Below are positions 1 to 5,153 of a DNA stretch of 5,153 nucleotides, piece after piece (the first letter of the stretch is position 1; each line of letters opens with the position of its first letter). The notes beneath the pieces were generated by a model. That model was not told where the DNA came from. It worked only from the letters and a program-made list of their open reading frames with translations, and made no database searches. The position numbers and the translations under genes were made by a program. The stretch spans positions 1-5,153 of the forward strand of contig CAUEKH010000226.1 in NCBI GenBank assembly GCA_959018155.1. The letters are read 5' to 3'. Source of the DNA: an uncultured Hungatella sp. Its GTDB lineage: Bacteria > Bacillota > Clostridia > Lachnospirales > Lachnospiraceae.

Positions 1-1011
1 GCGACGGGACTTCCGGCTGCCACATCTTTTAAGAACGTTTCACCGGCGGGAGCAGCGGTTGGCCTTCCTTTAGACGAGACACTGGCAAAGATTTACTGGG
101 TTGACGATATGGGAGAACTTTCTCCGCTGGCGTGTGCCTATGCGCGGGCGAGAGGCGCTGATCGCATGTCCTCTTTTGGCGACTTTATTTCTCTTTCAGA
201 TGTCTGTGATGTGGATACGGCGAAAATCATTAAGAGAGAGGTATCTGACGGCGTGATTGCGCCAGGATACGAGCCTGAGGCACTGGAAATCTTAAAATCA
301 AAGAAAAATGGCAATTACAACGTAATTGAGATCGACCCTGACTATCGCCCGGATCCGATTGAGCGCAAGCAGGTATTTGGAATCGTTTTTGAGCAGGGAA
401 GAAATGAGTTAAAGATCGATGCAGAACTTCTTAAAAATGTTGTAACCGAGAATAAAGAGATTCCGGAATCCGCGAAGATCGATTTGATTATCTCTCTGAT
501 CACATTAAAATACACTCAGTCCAATTCTGTCTGCTTCGCAAAGGGTGGTCAGGCGATCGGTATCGGCGCAGGCCAGCAGTCCCGTGTACACTGTACGAGA
601 CTGGCAGGAAATAAGGCGGATAACTGGTTTTTACGTCAGTCCCCACAGGTTCTCGGACTTCAGTTTGTGGATCACATCCGCCGTGCGGACCGCGATAATG
701 CCATTGATGTCTACATGAGCGACGATTACATGGATGTGCTGGCAGATGGAAGATGGGAGAATATCTTCAAGGTGAAACCGGCTGTATTTACAAAAGAAGA
801 GAAGCGGGCATGGCTCGACAGGATGTCTGACGTGGCTCTCGGTTCTGACGCGTTCTTCCCGTTTGGCGACAACATCGACCGCGCTTACAAGAGCGGCGTG
901 AAGTATGTGGCTCAGCCGGGCGGCTCAGTCCGTGACGATCAGGTTATTGATACGTGTAATAAGTATGGGATGGCCATGGCATTTACAGGTATCAGGCTGT
1001 TCCATCACTAA
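1..1011 (+). CDS. purH: AICAR transformylase (phosphoribosylaminoimidazolecarboxamide formyltransferase), 5'-truncated
   Basis: The reading frame is open from base 1 to a TAA stop, giving 336 residues with no start, so the gene begins upstream of the window. The enzyme transfers a formyl group from 10-formyl-tetrahydrofolate to AICAR, making FAICAR, the penultimate step of IMP synthesis in the cytosol. Recognisable family blocks are SPAGAAVG (residues 14-21), AYARARGADRMSSFGDF, REVSDGVIAPGYEPEAL, KYTQSNSVC, IGIGAGQQSRVHCTRLAG, SDAFFPFGDN and the C-terminal RLFHH. They closely follow the transformylase domain of human ATIC from memory. Stand-alone clostridial enzymes are about 390 residues, so roughly 55 may be missing. 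Whether an IMP cyclohydrolase domain is fused upstream cannot be seen. The oddity is at residues 11-12: the family's catalytic Lys-His pair reads Lys-Asn here (AAG AAC, bases 31-36). The neighbour downstream is convergent and functionally unrelated. Identity is very secure; full activity is not proven because of the Asn. Confidence 0.97.
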   Translation, partial: ATGLPAATSFKNVSPAGAAVGLPLDETLAKIYWVDDMGELSPLACAYARARGADRMSSFGDFISLSDVCDVDTAKIIKREVSDGVIAPGYEPEALEILKSKKNGNYNVIEIDPDYRPDPIERKQVFGIVFEQGRNELKIDAELLKNVVTENKEIPESAKIDLIISLITLKYTQSNSVCFAKGGQAIGIGAGQQSRVHCTRLAGNKADNWFLRQSPQVLGLQFVDHIRRADRDNAIDVYMSDDYMDVLADGRWENIFKVKPAVFTKEEKRAWLDRMSDVALGSDAFFPFGDNIDRAYKSGVKYVAQPGGSVRDDQVIDTCNKYGMAMAFTGIRLFHH

Positions 1012-1059
1012 AAAGTCGGGATGGCGGATGTGTGGCCATACATAGTATGAAATATAAAT

Positions 1060-1102
1060 ATGCCGGAAGCTGCGACAGATGGTTTGTCGTGGGTTCCGGC
1101 AT
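1060..1102. terminator. Long hairpin between convergent genes, probable bidirectional terminator
   Basis: The arms ATGCCGGAA (1060-1068) and TTCCGGCAT (1094-1102) are perfectly complementary over 9 bp. Above them a second stem pairs GCGACA (1072-1077) with TGTCGT (1085-1090) around a 7-base loop, with one G-U pair. The 3-base internal region between the stems can mostly pair too. On the plus strand the trailing sequence (ATTTGTATGG) is a poor U-tract. On the minus strand the hairpin is followed by ATTTATATTTC, which is better. The hairpin lies 48 bases past the purH stop and beyond the 3' end of the leftward GNAT gene, so it could end transcripts from both sides. Structure is seen directly; terminator function is inferred. 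Confidence 0.6.
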
Positions 1103-1118
1103 TTGTATGGAATAATGA

Positions 1119-1187
1119 CTGATAATTCTATGTGGGGATATCTGATAATTCTACGCGGATGTACCTGATAATGTAACAGGCGGGCTT
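1119..1187. repeat. Three tandem 23-bp direct repeats, possible IS end remnant
   Basis: CTGATAATTCTA starts at 1119 and again, identically, at 1142. CTGATAATGTA starts at 1165. Spacing is exactly 23 bases each time, about two DNA turns. In copies 1 and 2 the second half is also similar (TGTGGGGATAT versus CGCGGATGTAC); the third copy is degenerate in its second half. Closely spaced repeats of this style (TGATAAT, then TAC/TAT, then GTGGA/GCGGA) resemble the multiple transposase-binding repeats at ends of IS21-family elements. No transposase gene lies in the window, so this would be a solo end or remnant. Alternatively the array could be a protein-binding site cluster. Confidence 0.6.
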
Positions 1188-1218
1188 TCCAACGGATACG
1201 GCTGAGAGAAGTGAAATA

Positions 1219-1686
1219 TCACTTTTCATAAATGATTAGTGTCATTCTGTCGTTGATGACTCTGGATTCTCCGGTTTTCTTATAGCCCATTTTCTCGTAA
1301 AGATGGCAGTTTCCCTTTTCCTGGAGAATTGTGTCCAGCTGCCAGCCGGAAGTCCCATGGATTTCTTCTGCCAGTCGGATGGCTTCTTTGCCGATTCCGA
1401 GATTCTGGTATTCGGGCAGGATAAAAACAGGTGATAACCGTTTCCGACTCATTGGATTTTTTGTATCAACAACCCGCAGCGCACCGACAGCCTGTCCATC
1501 AGCCAGGATTAAGTAAAAGAAAGAACGGTCATGTTGCAGCCGGGATACTGTCTTTTCGTAATCTTCCATGGCAGGGCTTGTTTCTGTATCATGATATTTC
1601 TCAAAAAGCGGTTGAAAAGCCGCCCGCTGCATAGTCCAGATTACCTGCGCGTCTTTGAGCCCTGCGCGTTTTATCTCAATTTTCAT
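1219..1686 (-). CDS. GNAT-family N-acetyltransferase
   Basis: This 155-residue protein is the normal size for a single GNAT domain, a fold that moves an acetyl group from acetyl-CoA to an amine on a small molecule or protein. The N-terminal strand (MKIEIKRAGLKDAQVI) and first helix fit the family. So does the central strand FFYLILADGQAVGALRVV (residues 56-73). The acetyl-CoA-binding motif A is clear: SPVFILPEYQNLGIGKEAIRL (starting at residue 85), with the Q-x-x-G-x-G signature at 94-99. The C-terminal NCHLYEKMGYKKTGE (126-140) is the usual motif B, with the conserved YEKMGY. The substrate cannot be predicted. The ATG start is supported by AGGGGGA at 1693-1699 (minus strand), 6 bases upstream, and by a strong promoter at 1749-1776. 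It is divergent from the DUF4241/DUF2185 gene and convergent with purH. Confidence 0.93.
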   Translation of the reverse strand: MKIEIKRAGLKDAQVIWTMQRAAFQPLFEKYHDTETSPAMEDYEKTVSRLQHDRSFFYLILADGQAVGALRVVDTKNPMSRKRLSPVFILPEYQNLGIGKEAIRLAEEIHGTSGWQLDTILQEKGNCHLYEKMGYKKTGESRVINDRMTLIIYEK

Positions 1687-1748
1687 ATGAAATCCCCCTG
1701 ATTTCCACTGGCGAAAAGTGATTCTTTTTAAGACTATTGTTGCTTGAG

Positions 1749-1776
1749 ATTATACCATTCTCACAGGTTTTTTCAA
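1749..1776 (-). promoter_or_regulatory. Promoter of the GNAT gene
   Basis: Read on the minus strand, TTGAAA (1776-1771) is followed after 16 bases by a perfect TATAAT (1754-1749). The TG-G just before it makes an extended -10. The predicted start of transcription near 1742 gives a leader of about 55 bases. Consensus match is strong; use in vivo is inferred. Confidence 0.75.
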
Positions 1777-1804
1777 TGACAATTTTAGAAAGCTATGATA
1801 TAAT
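1776..1804 (+). promoter_or_regulatory. Promoter of the DUF4241/DUF2185 gene
   Basis: ATGACA (1776-1781, five of six to the -35 consensus) is separated by 17 bases from a perfect TATAAT (1799-1804). A TG-A precedes it, giving an extended -10. Transcription would start near 1811, leaving about 46 bases of leader. The -35 shares base 1776 with the -35 of the divergent GNAT promoter, so both RNA polymerases would compete for one face of the same short region. Confidence 0.75.
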
Positions 1805-1843
1805 GTGAACACTTGAGTAAACGATTTATAAAAAAGGACAATT

Positions 1844-1849
1844 GGAGGA
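1844..1849 (+). promoter_or_regulatory. Ribosome binding site deciding the ATG start at 1857
   Basis: GGAGGA is 7 bases upstream of the ATG at 1857, an ideal position. An in-frame TTG at 1842 would give five extra residues (MEDQI) but would place this site inside the coding sequence. Its own upstream AAAAAGGA (1831-1838) is weaker and only 3 bases away. The ATG is preferred. Confidence 0.85.
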
Positions 1850-1856
1850 TCAGATC

Positions 1857-2978
1857 ATGGATGACAACCAGGTATGGCAGAATGTCATGCAGGAGATATT
1901 TTCAAAGAATTTAAAGCTGTGCGGAGGACCGTTTGAGGCCGGGGAGATGAACAGGCAGTTCGACGGGAGTGGCCCTTACCTGACAGAAAAGATTGGAGAA
2001 CTGGCTGTGACGACAGGGGAACTGGAGATAGGGGATCCTCTCTGCTATTTAAATACAAAATATTCTCTGATTCTGGATAAGAAGATACCGGTTGGTATCT
2101 ATCCGGTCTGGTTATCCATGACGGCTCACAGAGTATTTGGCCTGCGGTATCTGTCAGCAAAGCTGGAGGTGACGGAAAAAACGCCTGTGCGGTATGAGAT
2201 CGCCATGCCAAAGGGACATGACATTTCGGAATTTAATAAACCGGGAGTTTTTGCGCTTTACGGGGTGGATACGGGCCTGGCCTGCATCTGCGATCGCTCA
2301 GTTTCGGTCCGTTACTCTGATTTTGTGGAAGCGTGGAGAAAAGAGAATCCGGACAAGAATCTCTATGATGATTATTTTGAGGCGTATTTTAAAGAGTCGG
2401 CAAAGGCATATCCGCGGTATCAGCGGCCAGATGGGGATTACCTCGACTGGACACTGCCGCAGACAGAAGAAAATATTGTGATGGTTACCAGTGGTTTTGG
2501 AGACGGGGCGTATTCCGCTTACTGGGGGTATGACGAGACTGGAGAAATCTGCTGTCTGATCCTCCGGTTTATCGATCCGAAGGCCTTTGACGTGGAAATG
2601 CCGGAACTTCCAGAAGAGGAACCTGTAAAAAAGAAGAACTATTTTTTGAAAGCAGATCAGATAAAACCGCTGATTGAAACAGACAAATTTGCGCTGGCGA
2701 CAGACCGGATTATGGTGGATGGCTGCAAGGTAGGCTACATGGAGCGCAGGAGGCCGGAGAAAAACTATCCGGAGGATAGCGGGTGGATTTTCTTTGAAGG
2801 GACTGAGGATCAGGAGTATTTAGATGATACAGACCATATGGGAATTTATTCTTTAAATACGATCGCCAACTATGATCCGGATATTATTCCACTGCTGGAT
2901 TCTGAACCGGAATGCGGGTTCTTCCGCGGAAGAGACGGGAAATTTTACAGGGACAGGGATTACCGGCCTGCGGATTAA
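1857..2978 (+). CDS. Two-domain protein: DUF4241-like N-terminus and DUF2185 (Imm33-like) C-terminus
   Basis: The protein has 373 residues with no signal peptide or membrane segment, so it is probably cytosolic. Residues about 46-240 match the pattern of DUF4241: GELEIGDPLCYL near 54, the IPVGIYPVWLSM strand (77-88), YGVDTGLACICD (135-146), and the signature TSGFGDGAYSAYWGYDETG (211-229). A charged linker (ELPEEEPVKKK, 250-260) leads to residues about 263-366, which resemble DUF2185: ATDRIMVDGCKVGYMER (281-297), DSGWIFFEGTEDQEYLDD (307-324), and GIYSLNTIANYDPDIIPLLD (329-348). DUF2185 has been catalogued among immunity proteins of polymorphic toxin systems (Imm33). DUF4241 has no settled function that I know of. 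An orphan immunity or toxin-neutralising role is therefore only an inference, and no toxin gene is adjacent. The gene has its own promoter and may read through into the MATE gene, since no hairpin terminator is visible after the TAA. Domain calls are from memory of family patterns. Confidence 0.85.
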   Translation: MDDNQVWQNVMQEIFSKNLKLCGGPFEAGEMNRQFDGSGPYLTEKIGELAVTTGELEIGDPLCYLNTKYSLILDKKIPVGIYPVWLSMTAHRVFGLRYLSAKLEVTEKTPVRYEIAMPKGHDISEFNKPGVFALYGVDTGLACICDRSVSVRYSDFVEAWRKENPDKNLYDDYFEAYFKESAKAYPRYQRPDGDYLDWTLPQTEENIVMVTSGFGDGAYSAYWGYDETGEICCLILRFIDPKAFDVEMPELPEEEPVKKKNYFLKADQIKPLIETDKFALATDRIMVDGCKVGYMERRRPEKNYPEDSGWIFFEGTEDQEYLDDTDHMGIYSLNTIANYDPDIIPLLDSEPECGFFRGRDGKFYRDRDYRPAD

Positions 2979-3102
2979 TCGGCGGCTGGGAACTGTGTGG
3001 AGAGAGAACTTGCCAGGAAGAGCAGTGCTGCGAGAGAAAATGCGGCGAAGAAAGTATGGCGGGAAAAATAGGAAGAAAGAAAATATAACGGGAAAAATCC
3101 AG

Positions 3103-3109
3103 GGAGGAG
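3103..3109 (+). promoter_or_regulatory. Ribosome binding site of the MATE gene (TTG start)
   Basis: GGAGGAG-type sequence (GGGAGGAG region, 3102-3109) lies 9 bases upstream of the TTG at 3119. A frame stop (TGA at 3110-3112) rules out any earlier start, and the next in-frame ATG is far inside the first membrane helices. A nearer ATG at 3112 is out of frame and meets TAG after four codons (M-L-L-E), overlapping the TTG. Confidence 0.75.
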
Positions 3110-3118
3110 TGATGCTGC

Positions 3119-4459
3119 TTGAATAGCAGTGGAAATGAACTGATAGAGGGACGTATTGGAACCGCACTTTTAAAGTTTGCGGTTCCATTTCTGGTGTCCA
3201 GTTTTCTTCAGGCGCTTTATGGGGCAGTGGATTTATTTGTGGTAGGCCGGTTTGCCGATTCGGCCGCGGTTTCGGCGGTAGCCATCGGAAGTCAGGTGAT
3301 GCAGACTGTCACGTGGGTGATACTTGGTATTTCCATGGGTGGAACGGTTCTGATTGGCCAGAGGATCGGAGAGAAGAATGAGAAGGGGGCCGCTCAGGCT
3401 GTCGGGACGGTCTTCGTCCTGTTTGGTTTGATGGCGCTGATACTGACTCCGGTGATGATTGCCGCCGTGAATCCCGCGGTTGCCTTAATGAAGACTCCAA
3501 AGGAGGCTGTGAGCGCGGCCAGTACGTATATCTTTATCTGTTCCTGTGGTCTTCCATTTATAACGGGATATAACGGAGTGAGCGGAATTTTCCGCGGTAT
3601 GGGGGATTCCAGGACGCCGGTTATCTTTATTACGATTGCCTGTGTGATCAATATTGTTGGAGATTTCCTTTTTACCGGCGCCTTTCACATGGGGGCGGGC
3701 GGCGCGGCTCTGGCGACAGTGACAGCACAGGCGGTCAGCTTTCTTGCGGCGCTGGTCTATATGTGGAAAAAAGGATTTCCATTTTCATTTGGAAGAAAAG
3801 ATATCCACCTTTACCCGTCGGCGGTTGCGGCTATTTTAAAGGTTGGAATACCGTTGGCGCTTCAGGATGCGCTGGTTAATGTCTCGTTTCTGATTATCAC
3901 GACGATTATCAACACCATGGGTGTGACAGCTTCAGCTGCGGTCGGCGTTGTGGAGAAAATTATTTCCTTCGCCATGCTTCCGCCAAGCGCTATCGGCTCG
4001 GCTGTCACTACGATGACGGCTCAGAATATCGGCGCGGGGCAACCGGAGAGAGCGAAAAAATCTTTGTGGTGCGGCGTCGGATTTTCCCTGATATTCGGGA
4101 TTCTGGTCTGTATCTATGTCCAGTTCTTTGCGCCGTCTGTTACAGCCATTTTCACAAAGGATACGTCGGTTATTGTGGCGGCGGCCCAGTATCTCCGGTC
4201 GTATTCCTATGACTGTATACTGGTCAGTTTCGTCTTCTGTATCAACGCATATTTCAGCGGACGGAGTCTGGCTGTGGTGCCATTTGTCCACAGTATGGTT
4301 GCAACCTTCCTGGTGCGGATTCCGGTTACCTATTTGATGAGTTTTTATGCCCGGGGAAATTTATTTCCTATGGGACTTGCGGCGCCGGCGGCTTCCTTTG
4401 TATCAATCGTGATTTGTTTTGGATATATGGGATGGGAAAAAAAGAGAAAAATTGGATAG
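3119..4459 (+). CDS. MATE-family multidrug/cation efflux transporter
   Basis: The 446-residue hydrophobic protein fits the family's usual 440-460 residues and about 12 membrane helices in two six-helix lobes. MATE proteins expel cationic drugs or metabolites in exchange for Na+ or H+; the substrate here is unknown. Family marks include LIEGRIGTALLKFAVPFLVS (8-27), the YGAVDLFVVGRFAD loop (34-47), GQRIGEKNEKGAAQAVG (80-96), the FRGMGDSRTP loop (158-167) before helix IV/V, the lobe linker with KVGIPLALQDAL (241-252), AQNIGAGQPERAKK (301-314) which mirrors the first-lobe GQRIGEKN motif, and RIPVTYLM (400-407). A basic tail (KKRKIG) ends the protein, as expected for a cytosolic C-terminus. The start is TTG, forced by the upstream stop. 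It lies 140 bases after the DUF4241/DUF2185 gene, with no strong promoter between them, so co-transcription is possible. TTG initiation may hold expression down. Which MATE subfamily it belongs to cannot be settled by eye. Confidence 0.95.
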   Translation: MNSSGNELIEGRIGTALLKFAVPFLVSSFLQALYGAVDLFVVGRFADSAAVSAVAIGSQVMQTVTWVILGISMGGTVLIGQRIGEKNEKGAAQAVGTVFVLFGLMALILTPVMIAAVNPAVALMKTPKEAVSAASTYIFICSCGLPFITGYNGVSGIFRGMGDSRTPVIFITIACVINIVGDFLFTGAFHMGAGGAALATVTAQAVSFLAALVYMWKKGFPFSFGRKDIHLYPSAVAAILKVGIPLALQDALVNVSFLIITTIINTMGVTASAAVGVVEKIISFAMLPPSAIGSAVTTMTAQNIGAGQPERAKKSLWCGVGFSLIFGILVCIYVQFFAPSVTAIFTKDTSVIVAAAQYLRSYSYDCILVSFVFCINAYFSGRSLAVVPFVHSMVATFLVRIPVTYLMSFYARGNLFPMGLAAPAASFVSIVICFGYMGWEKKRKIG

Positions 4460-4476
4460 CTATATGCAGGGAATTA

Positions 4477-4485
4477 TGGTATATT
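4477..4485 (+). promoter_or_regulatory. Possible extended -10 promoter before the heptad-repeat gene
   Basis: TGG TATATT (4477-4485) is an extended -10 close to consensus, 51 bases upstream of the ATG at 4537. The expected -35 position, at the end of the MATE gene, is TAGCTA, which is weak. The extended -10 could compensate. Read-through from the MATE gene is the alternative source of transcript. Confidence 0.4.
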
Positions 4486-4522
4486 GTAATAGTAACCCAT
4501 TGTCCGGAGATTAAGCTTAGTG

Positions 4523-4530
4523 TAGGAGGT
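4523..4530 (+). promoter_or_regulatory. Strong ribosome binding site deciding the ATG start at 4537
   Basis: TAGGAGGT is complementary to the 16S 3' end over nearly its full length and sits 6 bases upstream of ATG 4537. The frame is open back to an ATG at 4414, inside the MATE gene. That longer start would translate through this site and has no matching binding site. The shorter start also begins with MTTDEKLDILIE, a typical beginning for a small coiled-coil protein. Confidence 0.9.
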
Positions 4531-4536
4531 ATTTGC

Positions 4537-4995
4537 ATGACTACAGATGAAAAACTTGATATCCTGATTGAATCGATGGCGGGGCTGAAGGAAGATGTGT
4601 CTGGCTTGAAGGAAGATGTGTCTGGCTTGAAGGAAGATGTATCTGGCTTGAAGAAAGATGTGTCTGGCTTAAAGGAGGAGGTATCTGGCTTAAAAGAAGA
4701 TGTGTCTGGCCTGAAAGAAGATGTATCTGGCTTAAAGGAAGATGTATCAGTCTTGAAGGCGGAGGTATCTGACCTAAAGGAAGATGTATCTTCACTAAAA
4801 CAGAAGATTATCTCCATCGAAATCACTCTGGAAAATGAAACCAACAGGAATATCGAAATCATCGCGGAAAACCACATTAATCTGGACCGAAAACTGGAAG
4901 AAGCCTTAAAGGCATACAGGGATAATGAGATATTCCAGATTCGGGTCAACGTGCTGGATGCCGAGGTAAAGCGAATTGCCGCAGGACTCCGGTAA
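4537..4995 (+). CDS. Small heptad-repeat coiled-coil protein, function unknown
   Basis: The 152-residue, soluble, acidic/basic-mixed protein has three parts. A short head (MTTDEKLDILIESMA, 1-15) is followed by ten 7-residue repeats of consensus G-L-K-E-D-V-S (16-85). An eleventh, divergent unit (SLKQKII) leads into a non-repetitive tail rich in charged and aliphatic residues (about 93-152: IEITLENETNRNIEII, ENHINLDRKLEEALKAY, FQIRVNVLDAEVKRIAAGL). Leu and Val alternate with 4-3 spacing, the a/d pattern of a parallel coiled coil, so an extended helical rod or oligomer is likely. The tail also looks helical. Similar small proteins of the form head-heptads-conserved tail occur in Lachnospiraceae, to my recollection, but I know of no proven function. 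It follows the MATE gene by 77 bases and ends before a clear terminator, so it is the last gene of its unit. No signal peptide or membrane span is visible. Confidence 0.88.
   Translation: MTTDEKLDILIESMAGLKEDVSGLKEDVSGLKEDVSGLKKDVSGLKEEVSGLKEDVSGLKEDVSGLKEDVSVLKAEVSDLKEDVSSLKQKIISIEITLENETNRNIEIIAENHINLDRKLEEALKAYRDNEIFQIRVNVLDAEVKRIAAGLR
4582..4791 (+). repeat. Ten tandem 21-bp coding repeats (GLKEDVS heptads)
   Basis: Ten in-frame 21-base units encode the heptad array. Units 2 and 3 differ by one base, as do units 2 and 4; later units differ mostly at third codon positions (Leu as CTG, TTG, TTA or CTA; Val as GTG or GTA). Units 9 and 10 diverge in protein too (VLKAEVS, DLKEDVS). This pattern suggests duplication by slippage or unequal exchange in the first half, with selection keeping the heptad. 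The copy number may vary between strains. Confidence 0.95.
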
Positions 4996-5022
4996 AGCGG
5001 ATTTTACATACACAGGATAAAG

Positions 5023-5062
5023 AAGCTGGTACGAAGAAAATAAGTACCAGCTTATATTTTTT
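5023..5062 (+). terminator. Rho-independent terminator after the heptad-repeat gene
   Basis: AAGCTGGTAC (5023-5032) pairs perfectly over 10 bp with GTACCAGCTT (5044-5053) around an 11-base A-rich loop. TA and then TATTTTTT (T run at 5057-5062) follow. It begins 27 bases after the TAA stop and is the strongest terminator in the window. On the minus strand the hairpin is followed by a poorer CTTTATCC, so it acts mainly rightward. Confidence 0.92.
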
Positions 5063-5153
5063 GTAAAAGCACTATAAGGAACAGGGCGGCATAAAATGGG
5101 AGTAAGTAAGTTTTAAGGCGGCTTTCTTTGAAAACTTTGCCCAAACCATTAAC

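Noticed and set aside
1208..1225. Short inverted repeat AAGTGA-AATA-TCACTT overlapping the GNAT stop codon
   Set aside because: The stem has only 6 AT-rich base pairs with no T-run after it on either strand, so it is too weak to call a terminator; the hairpin at 1060-1102 is a better candidate.
2872..3126. An 84-codon plus-strand frame, very rich in Arg and Lys, bridging the DUF2185 end and MATE start
   Set aside because: Its first part lies in another frame of a clear coding region, no ribosome site precedes its ATG, and the composition simply reflects purine-rich DNA.
4414..4536. N-terminal extension of the heptad-repeat protein from an ATG inside the MATE gene
   Set aside because: No ribosome site precedes 4414, and the perfect TAGGAGGT at 4523-4530 points to ATG 4537.
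4582..4791. CRISPR array or non-coding tandem repeat
   Set aside because: Units are contiguous with no spacers and lie in frame in a well-started gene, with changes mostly at third codon positions.
4368..4949. A long minus-strand open frame (and a second, 4541-4795) across the heptad-repeat gene
   Set aside because: The 21-bp repeat unit lacks stops in several frames, so antisense frames stay open automatically. The translations are low-complexity (repeats of S-F-K-P-D-T-S type) and lack a ribosome site; the plus-strand gene has a perfect one.
5063..5153. Possible gene start or promoter at the right edge, including ATG at 5097
   Set aside because: The ATG frame stops after six codons, promoter-like boxes have wrong spacing, and no protein family pattern is visible before the window ends.
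1..5153. A complete new multi-gene defence or toxin system
   Set aside because: Only one protein has an immunity-like domain and none of its neighbours is a recognisable toxin, nuclease, NTPase sensor or mobile-element enzyme.

Overview
The window looks like a stretch of chromosome from a Clostridia-type Firmicute, most likely a Lachnospiraceae-like gut bacterium. This is an inference from four things: strong AGGAGG-type ribosome binding sites, consensus TATAAT promoters with TGn extensions, middling GC content, and protein sequences that read like this group. No ribosomal RNA or other decisive marker is present.

Layout. Bases 1-1011 hold the 3' part of a purine-biosynthesis gene, AICAR transformylase (PurH formyltransferase domain), whose start lies outside the window. 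A convergent intergenic region (1012-1218) follows, with a strong hairpin that probably terminates both flanking genes and a three-copy, 23-bp direct repeat that may be an IS end remnant. A GNAT acetyltransferase gene runs leftward (1219-1686). It is divergent from a rightward gene (1857-2978) that encodes a two-domain protein, DUF4241-like followed by DUF2185/Imm33-like. The two are driven by back-to-back promoters whose -35 boxes touch. After a 140-base purine-rich spacer comes a MATE-family efflux transporter with a TTG start (3119-4459). Next is a small protein made mainly of perfect heptad (coiled-coil) repeats (4537-4995), closed by a clear rho-independent terminator (5023-5062). The last 91 bases (5063-5153) show no gene or signal I can support. 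No gene-free stretch exceeds 300 bases.

How the genes relate. I see no single pathway joining them. purH is housekeeping, while the rest looks like accessory genes with unrelated or unknown roles. The DUF4241/DUF2185 gene, the MATE gene and perhaps the heptad gene could share read-through transcription, because no terminator is visible between them; the heptad gene also has its own candidate promoter. The points most worth a second look are the Lys-Asn in place of the expected Lys-His catalytic pair in PurH, the 23-bp repeats, the DUF4241-DUF2185 fusion and the heptad-repeat protein. I did not find convincing evidence of a complete new multi-gene system.
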